Source of the DNA: Candidatus Aminicenantota bacterium
GTDB lineage: Bacteria > Acidobacteriota > UBA6911 > RPQK01 > JAJDTT01
Reading direction: 5' to 3'
Assembly: GCA_026706325.1 (NCBI GenBank)
Contig: JAPOYZ010000115.1
Span: forward strand, 1 to 5,725
Length of the DNA: 5,725 nucleotides
The notes beneath the pieces were generated by a model. That model saw only the letters and a program-made list of their open reading frames with translations, had not been told where the DNA came from and searched no databases. This document shows positions 1 to 5,725 of the stretch, piece after piece. A program made the position numbers and the translations under genes. The stretch's first letter is position 1, and every line of letters begins with the position of its first letter.

Positions 1-1072
1 ACTTCGTCCTCCTGAGCGAGCGTGAGCTGGTCCGCCTGGAAGAGGGGCTCCGCCACTAGGACGATTTCTACCTGGCCCAGGGCCTCATGGGACAGCGGTT
101 GGCCTGGTTGGGAACCAGCCCCCAGAACCATCCGAAGAACTACAACGCCCGAAAAGTGGAAATCCTCCCTCCCCAGACTCCGGCCCCGGGAGATTCCTCC
201 ACCCTGACCCTCTTCTATCGAAACGACGACGGTGGTCCCGTCTACGGCAAGGACTCGTATCTTCTGTTCGACCCTCCGGCGGACGGAGAATACCTGGTTC
301 GCCTGCGGGATCTGAGCGGTTCGGGAGGACTCCGGCATACCTACCGTCTCACGGTCCGCCCCGCCAGACCCGATTTCCGGCTCTACCTCGACGATGGCTT
401 CATGCAACAGCGGGACTTGAGGGGGGCCGGCGCCAGGAGCCCCAACGTCCCCCAGGGCGGGAGCGTTCCTCTGGTGGTGTCGGCACTGCGGATCGACGGG
501 TTCCGGGATGAAATCCGGATCGAAGCCCTGGATCTGCCGCCCGGCGTCGGGTCCGAACCGGGCGCCATTCGCCGGGACGAGTTCCAGACGACGCTGATCT
601 TCACCGCGGACGCTTCAGCGCCTCCGGCTCCACCGGACCACAGGCTCAAGATCCAAGGGCGCGCCCGAATCGGAGGCGTGGAGAGAATCCACGCGGCGGT
701 GGACCCGGACAGTGGGCTGAACCTGGTCACCGTGGTCCCTCCCTCCACCATCCGGCCTCGCGTCGAACCGGAACACCGGGCCGGATCGCCTGTCCGGATG
801 ACTTCGCTCATGAGGTGGGCATCGAAGTGAAGAATCGCCCCCCCGGCCTGTTCGTCGACGGCCGGTCCACCAATGCGGGTCTGGTCATCAGCAAGGGCGA
901 ACACTCCCGCATCCTGAATATTCTGGCGGAGGAATCGCTGGAGCCCATGACCGTGCCCATCTACGTCGTGACCCGGCACCGCAGCGAACGGACCGAGAAG
1001 ATGCGTGGATTGGGAATCCTGGAAGAGTCGGTCGACTACGCCTCCCACCCTGTCCTGGTGACCATCGAATAG
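1..1072 (+). pseudogene. 3' part of a broken PPC-domain (pre-peptidase C-terminal-like) exported protein gene
   Basis: The start lies upstream of the window. Frame 3 reads from position 3 to about 780 and is broken by a TAG at 57-59. Coding sense then continues in frame 2 from about 797 to a TAG at 1070-1072. Before the TAG the peptide reads FVLLSERELVRLEEG. After it come DDFYLAQGLMGQRLAWLGTS and a beta-rich segment with YRNDDGG, GKDSYLLFDPPADGEYLVRL and YRLTVRPARPDFRLYL. This is the pattern I know from PPC-like modules in large secreted proteins of Acidobacteriota and Planctomycetota. Later segments (SPNVPQGGSVPLVVSALRID, then EVKNRPPGLFVDG in the other frame) look like the Ig-like repeats that follow in that family. 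The TAG and the frame change are seen directly; the family assignment is from memory. Either the gene is decaying or the assembly has errors. Role unknown; a cell-surface or extracellular protein is an inference. Confidence 0.55.
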
Positions 1073-1099
1073 GCCGGTTTCCTCTCCGCAGTAAGGGGG

Positions 1100-1128
1100 A
1101 GGCGGATTCAACTATCGCGAATCCGCCT
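1100..1128. terminator. Hairpin between convergent genes, possible bidirectional terminator
   Basis: A perfect 10-bp inverted repeat: arm AGGCGGATTC at 1100-1109, a 9-nt loop at 1110-1118, and arm GAATCCGCCT at 1119-1128. It sits 28 bp past the stop of the + strand gene. It also contains the stop codon of the - strand sigma gene (1112-1114) in its loop, so one arm is made of the last sigma codons. No T-run follows on either strand, so it is not a classical intrinsic terminator. It could act as a Rho-assisted stop or a 3' end stabiliser. The structure is seen directly; the function is inferred from its place between convergent genes. Confidence 0.45.
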
Positions 1129-2620
1129 GAATCGGGTCCCGCCCGACGTATGCGCGCCGCAGCTTACGGAGAGCGGAGGCCTCGATCTGCCGGATTCGCT
1201 CTCGCGTCAGGGAGAAAACGCGCCCGATCTGTTCCAGGGTATGCTCCCGGCCTTCTTCAATCCCGAACCTCAGGCGGAGCACTCGCTCCTCCCGGGAGTC
1301 CAGGTTCTTGAGGATGCCTGAAGTCTCATTCACCAAGCTCAGACGCAGGAATTCATCGGAAGGAGACTCGCTGCTGCAGTCCTCGAGGATATCCTGCAGC
1401 TTACCCTCCTCGTCCCGGCCGATGGGGGTTTCCAGGGACACCGGTTTTCGCGCGATTTCAAGGATGCGCTGGACCCGGTCCGCCGGTAGCCCCACGGCTC
1501 CGGCGAGCTCTTCCGTACTGGGCTTGCGGCCATAGATCCGGGTCCACTCGCGCGCCGTTCGGACGGACTTGTAGACGGCCTCGGAGATGTGGACGGGAAG
1601 TCGAATGGTTCTCCCCTTCTCGGAGATGGATCTTTGGATCGCCTGCCGGATCCACCAGTGGGCGTAGGTGGAGAACTTGAAGCCCAGACGGTAATTGAAG
1701 CGGTCGACCGCCTTCATCAGTCCGATGTTCCCTTCCTGGATCAGATCCAGGAAAGCCAGCCCGCGGCCCCGGTATTTCTTGGCCACGGACACGACCAGCC
1801 GCAGGTTCGATTGCACCAGCTCCTGCTTGGCATCGGCGGCGCGGGCCTCCGCGTCGCAGATGCGGCCGAAGGTTCGGCGCGCCTGTTCCCGGGTCACGCA
1901 CTGGGACTGCTCCCACTGCTCCAGTTCGTTGCATACCTGCCGATACCTGCCCTGGTCTTCCGCCACGGGACTCTCCCGGAGCCGTTCGCTCGTGTTGACC
2001 AGGTCCAGCATCGGTTCCAGAGAAGTCTTGAGCGACTTGACCAGGCGGTCCCGGGCTTCCTCCTTCAGTCCCAGCTTGCGAATCCGTCCGGCGATGGCGC
2101 GGCGGACGCGGGCCAATCCCAGCAGTTCCCGGAAGCCGGGTTCGCCATCCTGCACGACCTGCCGCCACCGGCGCCAGAGGCGTTGGGCGCGTTGGTCCAA
2201 ACGGGCGATGGCCCCCAGTTGGATCCGGAACCACTCCCCCGCTTTGACTCCGGAGGTGGCCGCGGCATCCGGGCGGGCGATCTCCCGGATTCGCATCTCT
2301 CCCACCTGCAGCCGCGGCCCCCACGAAAGGAGTTCTCCGACGGCGAGCGGACAACGGTAGAGATTATCGGCGAGCCGCTCCCTTCCTTTTGCCAACCGGC
2401 TGGCGATCTCGGTCTCCTGCCTGGCCGTCAACAGAGGGATCGATCCCATCTCCTTGAGGTAGGCAAAGATGGTGTCGTCCCCGTGGCTTCCCCGGTTCGC
2501 ATCCGACGCCGGCCCCAGGACTCCGTCCTGATCCCATGGATTCGAGCCGGTATTCCGTCGCCATACAGAGCCCGCGCCCTCGTAGCCACCACGATTCGCG
2601 CCAATTCTCGATTTCATCAT
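1112..2620 (-). CDS. RNA polymerase sigma-70 family factor (RpoD-like, group 1/2, no region 1.1)
   Basis: 502-residue sigma factor that directs RNA polymerase to promoters. Domains in order: a short N-terminal tail; region 1.2 at about 48-81 (DTIFAYLKEMGSIPLLTARQ); a non-conserved region at about 82-262 that begins with the RpoD-like RCPLAVGELLSWG; region 2 at about 263-343 with NLRLVVSVAKKYRGRGLAF, DLIQEGNIGLMKAVDRF and FSTYAHWWIRQAIQRS; region 3 at about 344-395 followed by the 3.2 finger (SLETPIGRDEEGKLQDILED); region 4 at about 434-492 with the -35-reading helix TRERIRQIEASALRKLRR. The promoter-melting WW pair is present. The position matching E. coli RpoD Thr440 is Gln329. Acidic region 1.1 is missing and the protein is shorter than typical RpoD (about 600), so it may be a group 2 paralogue rather than the housekeeping factor; I therefore give no symbol. 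An in-frame GTG at 2629 overlaps the ribosome binding site, so ATG 2620 (or 2617) is preferred. It lies 256 bp after frdD on the same strand. Confidence 0.93.
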   Translation of the reverse strand: MMKSRIGANRGGYEGAGSVWRRNTGSNPWDQDGVLGPASDANRGSHGDDTIFAYLKEMGSIPLLTARQETEIASRLAKGRERLADNLYRCPLAVGELLSWGPRLQVGEMRIREIARPDAAATSGVKAGEWFRIQLGAIARLDQRAQRLWRRWRQVVQDGEPGFRELLGLARVRRAIAGRIRKLGLKEEARDRLVKSLKTSLEPMLDLVNTSERLRESPVAEDQGRYRQVCNELEQWEQSQCVTREQARRTFGRICDAEARAADAKQELVQSNLRLVVSVAKKYRGRGLAFLDLIQEGNIGLMKAVDRFNYRLGFKFSTYAHWWIRQAIQRSISEKGRTIRLPVHISEAVYKSVRTAREWTRIYGRKPSTEELAGAVGLPADRVQRILEIARKPVSLETPIGRDEEGKLQDILEDCSSESPSDEFLRLSLVNETSGILKNLDSREERVLRLRFGIEEGREHTLEQIGRVFSLTRERIRQIEASALRKLRRAYVGRDPIQADSR

Positions 2621-2625
2621 ATCGG

Positions 2626-2631
2626 TCACCT
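2626..2631 (-). promoter_or_regulatory. Ribosome binding site deciding the sigma gene start
   Basis: Reading the - strand, AGGTGA lies 5 nt before ATG 2620 and 8 nt before ATG 2617. The upstream in-frame GTG at 2629-2627 is part of this motif and has no good Shine-Dalgarno sequence of its own. The start is therefore more likely one of the two adjacent ATGs. Confidence 0.6.
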
Positions 2632-2699
2632 GCCGTGAATAACGTCCTGTGTAGTAGACGGATTCCCGGCAGAAAAGGTTTCGTTTCGATGGAGAAGGA

Positions 2700-2731
2700 G
2701 GCGACTTTCCTGAGGAGCGGCGACTTTCCTG
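2700..2731. repeat. 13-bp direct repeat, two copies 19 bp apart
   Basis: GGCGACTTTCCTG occurs at 2700-2712 and again at 2719-2731, separated by AGGAGC. The second copy supplies the left arm and loop of the hairpin at 2718-2737; the first copy lacks the right arm and looks like a truncated unit. The repeats lie in the leader of the sigma gene, 80-110 bp before its start. They could be remnants of a small palindromic intergenic element. Confidence 0.6.
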
Positions 2732-2737
2732 TCGCCG
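2718..2737. repeat. 7-bp-stem palindrome, REP-like hairpin
   Basis: Arms CGGCGAC (2718-2724) and GTCGCCG (2731-2737) pair perfectly around the 6-nt loop TTTCCT. An alternative, mutually exclusive pairing exists between CTTTC (2724-2728) and GAAAG (2737-2741). No T-run follows on the - strand, so terminator function for frdD is not supported. A REP-like element is the best reading. Confidence 0.55.
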
Positions 2738-2746
2738 AAAGGGGGT

Positions 2747-2768
2747 AGGGGGGACGGCAGTCCCCCCT
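2747..2768. repeat. Strong 9-bp GC hairpin with tetraloop
   Basis: Arms AGGGGGGAC (2747-2755) and GTCCCCCCT (2760-2768) pair perfectly around GGCA. On the + strand it is followed by TTTACAATTCT; on the - strand it is followed by ACCCCCTTTCG, without a T-run. It is about 110 bp after the frdD stop. It could block read-through from the frd operon into the sigma gene, or be one unit of an intergenic palindromic repeat family. A partly similar hairpin follows at 2831-2853. Confidence 0.6.
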
Positions 2769-2830
2769 TTACAATTCTCCCCCTATACGCTTCCCGGCCG
2801 CCGAATCGCACAGGAACAAGGAAGACGAAC

Positions 2831-2853
2831 ACGGGGGGACAGCTAAGTCCCGT
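2831..2853 (-). terminator. Imperfect hairpin just after frdD, weak terminator candidate
   Basis: GGGAC (2836-2840) pairs with GTCCC (2847-2851) around the loop AGCTAA. Two further outer pairs (AC at 2831-2832 with GT at 2852-2853) form if GGG at 2833-2835 bulges out. It begins 23 bp after the frdD stop. On the - strand it is followed by a mildly T-rich stretch (GTTCGTCTTCCTTG) with no continuous T-run. It shares GGGGGGAC with the hairpin at 2747-2768. End-of-operon termination is an inference. Confidence 0.35.
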
Positions 2854-2876
2854 CCCGGCGAAAAGGATGCCCCTCC

Positions 2877-3230
2877 CTACACGAGCAGCCAGACGGCAGC
2901 CGCCGTCCCCGCAATGGCGGAACCGTAACAGAGGACCGAAATAGGCGTCCTGACGGCTCCGCCTCCCAGGTCGATCAGGATGTGCCGGAGACGGTGGGCC
3001 GCGTGAAAGAGAGGCAATGAAATGAGAACCAGCAGGTAGAGCCGAACCAACGGGTTCTCCAGGAGCTCCTGGACCCGTTCGTAGGAAAGCGTCTCGATTG
3101 GAATCCAGCCCAGGCCGATGCCCAGGCCGGTCACCAGGATGTGGACCGGAACCAGGAAGGCCGCCACCGTGCCGCCCGCCGAAAAGAGTCCCCACCAGAT
3201 GGGGTCGGTCGTCTTGAGCCGGACGCCCAT
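2877..3230 (-). CDS. frdD: Fumarate reductase membrane anchor subunit D
   Basis: 117-residue integral membrane protein, close to E. coli FrdD (119). With FrdC it anchors the catalytic FrdAB dimer in the inner membrane and forms the quinol-binding sites; this family carries no haem. The N-terminal WWGLFSAGGTVAAFLVPVHI matches the E. coli FrdD start (WGLFGAGG). Membrane segments are at about 14-40, 60-82 and 96-117. LSYERV at 48-53 is a shared family motif, and HRLRHILIDL at 79-88 matches the conserved HRMHHAMHDL before helix 3. The ATG is one base past the frdC stop (TGA G ATG), so translation is probably coupled. It is the last gene of the operon. Confidence 0.93.
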   Translation of the reverse strand: MGVRLKTTDPIWWGLFSAGGTVAAFLVPVHILVTGLGIGLGWIPIETLSYERVQELLENPLVRLYLLVLISLPLFHAAHRLRHILIDLGGGAVRTPISVLCYGSAIAGTAAAVWLLV

Positions 3231-3231
3231 C

Positions 3232-3636
3232 TCAGTTCACCACCAGGTACCAGAGGACCCCGGAAAGCAGGATCCAGACCAAATAATTCCCCGCCAGCAC
3301 CAACTTGGCAGGGATCACCTTGCGGCCCATCCGAACCACCATCACGATGGGGGTCAGGTGGATCCAGGTCACCGTGTGAAGCAGGCAGAACACCAGGGAA
3401 ACTCCCAGGAAGACGAGGACGGCCGGGTGGTGGAGCATGGCCAGGTACGCCTCATAGCTCTCCTTCCCTTGGGACAGCCGGTACAGGCCCACCAGGTAAC
3501 TGGCCGCGTAGAGCGCTACGAACACCGCCGACAGCTCACGGAGCATGAACAGAAAATAACGTCCGCTGCTCAGCCACCAGAGGGACGACCGCCGGGGCTG
3601 ATGGCGGGGCGGACCTGGTGCCGGAGTCACGCTCAC
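3232..3636 (-). CDS. frdC: Fumarate reductase membrane anchor subunit C
   Basis: 134-residue membrane anchor, close to E. coli FrdC (131), pairing with FrdD to bind quinone and hold FrdAB. After a basic, Pro-rich cytoplasmic tail (1-18) comes WWLSSGRYFLFMLRELSAVF. The Glu at 34 in the LRE motif corresponds to E. coli FrdC Glu29, known to matter for menaquinol oxidation. Membrane helices are at about 28-52, 70-94 and 110-133. LLHTVTW at 85-91 matches the family's LLHTKTW. The preferred start is the GTG at 3636-3634, which overlaps the frdB TGA (GTGA) and has GGGGGAA 4-5 nt upstream. A second GTG two codons later is possible. The reading frame stays open further upstream, but that part lies inside frdB and is not Frd-like. 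Confidence 0.92.
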   Translation of the reverse strand: MSVTPAPGPPRHQPRRSSLWWLSSGRYFLFMLRELSAVFVALYAASYLVGLYRLSQGKESYEAYLAMLHHPAVLVFLGVSLVFCLLHTVTWIHLTPIVMVVRMGRKVIPAKLVLAGNYLVWILLSGVLWYLVVN

Positions 3637-4370
3637 GATTTCCCCCAGGGCCAGAGCAACCCAAGGATATGGTCCTTGGTCAACTGCACCTTGGAACGCT
3701 GGATCGCCGCCGCCGGGTCCACATGCTTGGGGCACACCACCGAGCACTCGCCGACAAAGGAGCATTCCCAGATCCCCTCGTGGCTTCCGATGACCTCGGC
3801 CCGCTGGTCCTGGCCCTCCTCCCTGGAATCCATGTCATACCGGTGCGCCAAGGCGATGGCGGCAGGTCCGATGAAGGTCTTGTCAGCCGCGTAGACCGGG
3901 CAGGCCGCGTAGCAGAGAGCGCAGTTGATGCACATGCTGAACTGCCGAAAGAGCTGCAGCTCCTCGGGAGACTGGAGATACTCCCCCTCTTCAACCGGCT
4001 TTTCCTGCTCACGAATCATCCAGGGCTTCACCGCCCGGAGCTTGTCCATGAAATCGTCCATCTCGATGACCAGATCCCGGACCACCGGGAAATGGTCCAA
4101 GGGACCCACGCGCACGCCCTGCGGATAGTCCTTCAGGAAGACGGCGCAGGTCAGCTTGGGCACTCCGTTGACCATCATGCCGCAGCTTCCGCACACCCCC
4201 ATGCGGCAGGACCAACGGTAGGTCAGGCTCCCGTCGACGTGGTCCTTGATGTAGTTGAGGCCGTCCAGGACCACCATCTCATCGTCGTAGGGGATGGTGT
4301 AGGTCTGCTCGTACGGGGCGGAACTATTCTCCGGATCGTACCGGATGACGGTGATGTCGATGGTTTTCAT
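3633..4370 (-). CDS. frdB: Fumarate reductase iron-sulfur subunit
   Basis: 245 residues, nearly the same as E. coli FrdB (244). It carries electrons between FAD in FrdA and quinol in FrdCD through three clusters. The N-terminal ferredoxin fold holds the [2Fe-2S] ligands Cys55, 60, 63 and 75 (CRMGVCGSCG then LTC). The C-terminal helical domain holds CINCALCYAACP (Cys147, 150, 153, 157) and CSFVGECSVVCPKHVDP (Cys203, 209, 213). By the E. coli pattern Cys147/150/153/213 bind [4Fe-4S] and Cys157/203/209 bind [3Fe-4S]. Lys227 probably matches the quinone-site Lys228. The ATG is 20 bp after the frdA stop, with AGGAG 12 nt upstream, a long spacing. The frame extends upstream to 4937, but that stretch is antisense-like shadow within frdA, so it is excluded. 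Confidence 0.96.
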   Translation of the reverse strand: MKTIDITVIRYDPENSSAPYEQTYTIPYDDEMVVLDGLNYIKDHVDGSLTYRWSCRMGVCGSCGMMVNGVPKLTCAVFLKDYPQGVRVGPLDHFPVVRDLVIEMDDFMDKLRAVKPWMIREQEKPVEEGEYLQSPEELQLFRQFSMCINCALCYAACPVYAADKTFIGPAAIALAHRYDMDSREEGQDQRAEVIGSHEGIWECSFVGECSVVCPKHVDPAAAIQRSKVQLTKDHILGLLWPWGKS

Positions 4371-4390
4371 GCCGGAATCTCGCTCCTGGC

Positions 4391-5725
4391 TCAATATTTC
4401 CGCTCCTCGGGCGCCCAACGGGTGATGGGCACCGGCTGAGTCTCCAACCGTGGACCCTCCTCGGAGATGAGGGACAGTTGGTGATGCAGGAACCGCTCGT
4501 CGTCGCGCTCGGGAAAGTCGACCCGGGCCTGAGCCCCGCGTGACTCCTCGCGGGTCAAGGCGGCGCCGGCAATACAGCGGGCCACGTCCAGCATGAAGTC
4601 CAGTTCCAGGGCCGCCACCAGGTCGGTGTTGAAGACCTTGCCCCGGTCGTCGATGCGCACGTCGGCGAATCGCTCTCTCAACTCCGCCAGCTCCGTGGTG
4701 GTCTCCACCAGACTCTCCCGGGTGCGGTAGACCCCGCAACCCTTTTCCATGGCCGCCTGCATCTCGCCCCGCAGACCGCTGATACGCTCGGTCCCGTCTT
4801 CTCGACGGAGGAATCCCTGCTCGATCCGCTGCTCCTCCTTGCGGGCCGCCGCGCGGACCCGGCTCGATTCGACGAGGCCGGTGGACTGGGCGTGGCGGGC
4901 AGCCGCCTCGCCGGCGAATCCGCCGAAGACCAGGCATTCGGTCAGGGAATTCGACCCCAGACGATTGGCGCCGTTGATGGTGACACAGGCGACTTCGCCG
5001 GCCGCGTAGAGGCCCGGCAGGGGTGTGCTCCCATCGTTTCCGGTACTCACCCCACCCATCATATAGTGCACCACCGGCCGGACCGGAATGGGTTGATAGA
5101 CCGGGTCGATCCCCACGTACTTGGACGCCAGCTCCCGGACAAAGGGAAGCTTCTCGTCGATGACTTTCTCACCCAGATGGGTGAGATCGAGATGGACGTA
5201 CTCGCCGTGCCGGCCTTCAAAGGTCCGGCCCGCCTGGCGCTCGGAGATGATGGCGCGAGAGAGGATGTCCCTGGGTCCCAGCTCCATCTTCCCGGGGATA
5301 TAGCGCTCCAGGAACCTCTCGCCCTCGCTGTTGAAGAGATATCCTCCTTCGCCGCGCGAGGCCTCCGTAATCAGGATTCCGGTCCCGGGCAGGCCTGTGG
5401 GATGGTATTGGACGAACTCCATGTCCTTCAACGGCGCTCCCGCCCGGTAGGCCATGGCCATCCCGTCCCCGGTCTTGATGTTGCCGTTGGTGGTGAAGGG
5501 GAAGATCCGGCCGCCTCCGCCGGTGCAGAGCATGACGGACTTGGCCAGAATGGGTTGGATCCGTCCGGTGGCCAGATCCAGGCCGGTCACCCCCACGCAT
5601 TTGCCGTCGTCCACCAGCAGAGATGTGACGAACCACTCGTCGTACCGGCGGATCCTGGCAAAACGCAAGGAGTGCTGGAAGAGGCTGTGGAGCATGTGGA
5701 ACCCGGTCTTGTCCGAGGCGAACAC
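4391..5725 (-). CDS. frdA: Fumarate reductase flavoprotein subunit (5' end outside the window)
   Basis: The last 444 residues of the FAD-bearing catalytic subunit that reduces fumarate to succinate. About 125 N-terminal residues, including the FAD-binding Gly motif and the flavin-linking His, lie beyond 5725; the GTG at the window edge is internal. Similarity to E. coli FrdA is continuous: DKTGFHMLHSLF, NGNIKTGDGMAMA, MEFVQYHPTGLPGTGIL, SRGEGG, MELGPRD, HYMMGG and GANRLGSNSL. Catalytic residues are kept: fragment His108, Glu121, Arg152, His220 and Arg255 match E. coli His232, Glu245, Arg287, His355 and Arg390. The loop before MELGPRD is about 12 residues shorter than in E. coli (RYIPGKMELG), and the charged C-terminal tail is missing: the protein ends at ERKY. 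Both look like family variation. The residue that separates fumarate reductases from succinate dehydrogenases near FAD is not in view, so the in vivo direction is inferred from the FrdC/FrdD type. Confidence 0.96.
   Translation of the reverse strand: MFASDKTGFHMLHSLFQHSLRFARIRRYDEWFVTSLLVDDGKCVGVTGLDLATGRIQPILAKSVMLCTGGGGRIFPFTTNGNIKTGDGMAMAYRAGAPLKDMEFVQYHPTGLPGTGILITEASRGEGGYLFNSEGERFLERYIPGKMELGPRDILSRAIISERQAGRTFEGRHGEYVHLDLTHLGEKVIDEKLPFVRELASKYVGIDPVYQPIPVRPVVHYMMGGVSTGNDGSTPLPGLYAAGEVACVTINGANRLGSNSLTECLVFGGFAGEAAARHAQSTGLVESSRVRAAARKEEQRIEQGFLRREDGTERISGLRGEMQAAMEKGCGVYRTRESLVETTTELAELRERFADVRIDDRGKVFNTDLVAALELDFMLDVARCIAGAALTREESRGAQARVDFPERDDERFLHHQLSLISEEGPRLETQPVPITRWAPEERKY

Noticed and set aside
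87..1072. Two separate intact genes (87-830 and 815-1072) on the + strand
   Set aside because: Coding similarity begins before 87, on the far side of the TAG, and continues across the 815 junction in another frame. The two frames read better as pieces of one interrupted gene than as two short genes starting mid-domain.
383..1111. 242-codon - strand open frame opposite the PPC-type remnant
   Set aside because: The + strand shows family-like motifs across the same bases; the - strand product has none and no good ribosome binding site.
1458..2354. 298-codon open frame on the - strand overlapping the sigma gene in another frame
   Set aside because: Arg/Gly/Pro-rich translation without motifs; out-of-frame shadow of the sigma coding sequence.
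1589..2638. 349-codon open frame on the + strand across the sigma gene
   Set aside because: It is antisense to a clearly conserved sigma-70 frame. Its translation is low-complexity Pro/Gly/Arg/Leu with no recognisable domain, as expected for a GC-rich shadow frame.
2632..2700. Promoter for the sigma gene
   Set aside because: Scanned the - strand for -35/-10 or ECF-type boxes at proper spacing. Only weak partial matches (TTTTCT, TACTAC) with poor spacing were found, so no promoter is called.
3118..4439. Long + strand open frames opposite frdB, frdC and frdD (3118-3894, 3618-4439)
   Set aside because: Antisense to well-conserved Frd subunits; His/Gln/Pro-rich translations with no domain.
4371..4937. 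Upstream extension of frdB to give a 434-residue protein
   Set aside because: The extra part lies out of frame within frdA and is Arg/Gly-rich without motifs; the FrdB homology starts at the ATG at 4370.
1..5725. tRNA, rRNA, CRISPR array, insertion sequence or prophage genes
   Set aside because: No cloverleaf-like segment, regularly spaced repeats, transposase or phage motifs were seen on either strand.

Overview
The window is a GC-rich (about 60% by eye) bacterial chromosome segment. It holds the 3' part of a broken gene on the + strand, then a sigma-70 family gene and a four-gene fumarate reductase operon, both on the - strand. No phylogenetic marker here fixes the species. The PPC-type secreted protein remnant and the RpoD-like sigma factor resemble what I know from Acidobacteriota and similar soil or marine phyla. 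The E. coli-like two-anchor Frd enzyme is shared by many phyla. Acidobacteriota is my best guess, held weakly.

Layout: positions 1-1072 (+) carry the end of a large, probably exported protein with a pre-peptidase-C-like module. Its reading frame is interrupted by a TAG at 57-59 and by a frame change near 770-800. A 10-bp inverted repeat at 1100-1128 lies between this gene and the convergent sigma gene and spans the sigma stop codon. The sigma gene (1112-2620, -) encodes a group 1/2 sigma-70 protein without region 1.1. It has an altered region 2.4 residue that normally reads the -10 element. The 256-bp gap 2621-2876 holds three GC-rich hairpins and a 13-bp direct repeat, a pattern like small palindromic intergenic repeats. 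I see no convincing promoter there.

Positions 2877-5725 (-) are frdA (5' end outside the window), frdB, frdC and frdD in that order. They are tightly packed: 20 bp between A and B, a 4-bp overlap between B and C, and 1 bp between C and D. FrdA (flavoprotein) and FrdB (three iron-sulfur clusters) form the catalytic arm. FrdC and FrdD form the haem-free membrane anchor that exchanges electrons with the quinol pool. Together they make a quinol:fumarate reductase, which may also work as succinate dehydrogenase, for anaerobic or microaerobic respiration.

I found no convincing novel multi-gene system. The points most worth a second look are the doubly interrupted PPC-type gene, the palindrome cluster after frdD, the hairpin on the sigma stop codon and the variant -10 recognition helix of the sigma factor.
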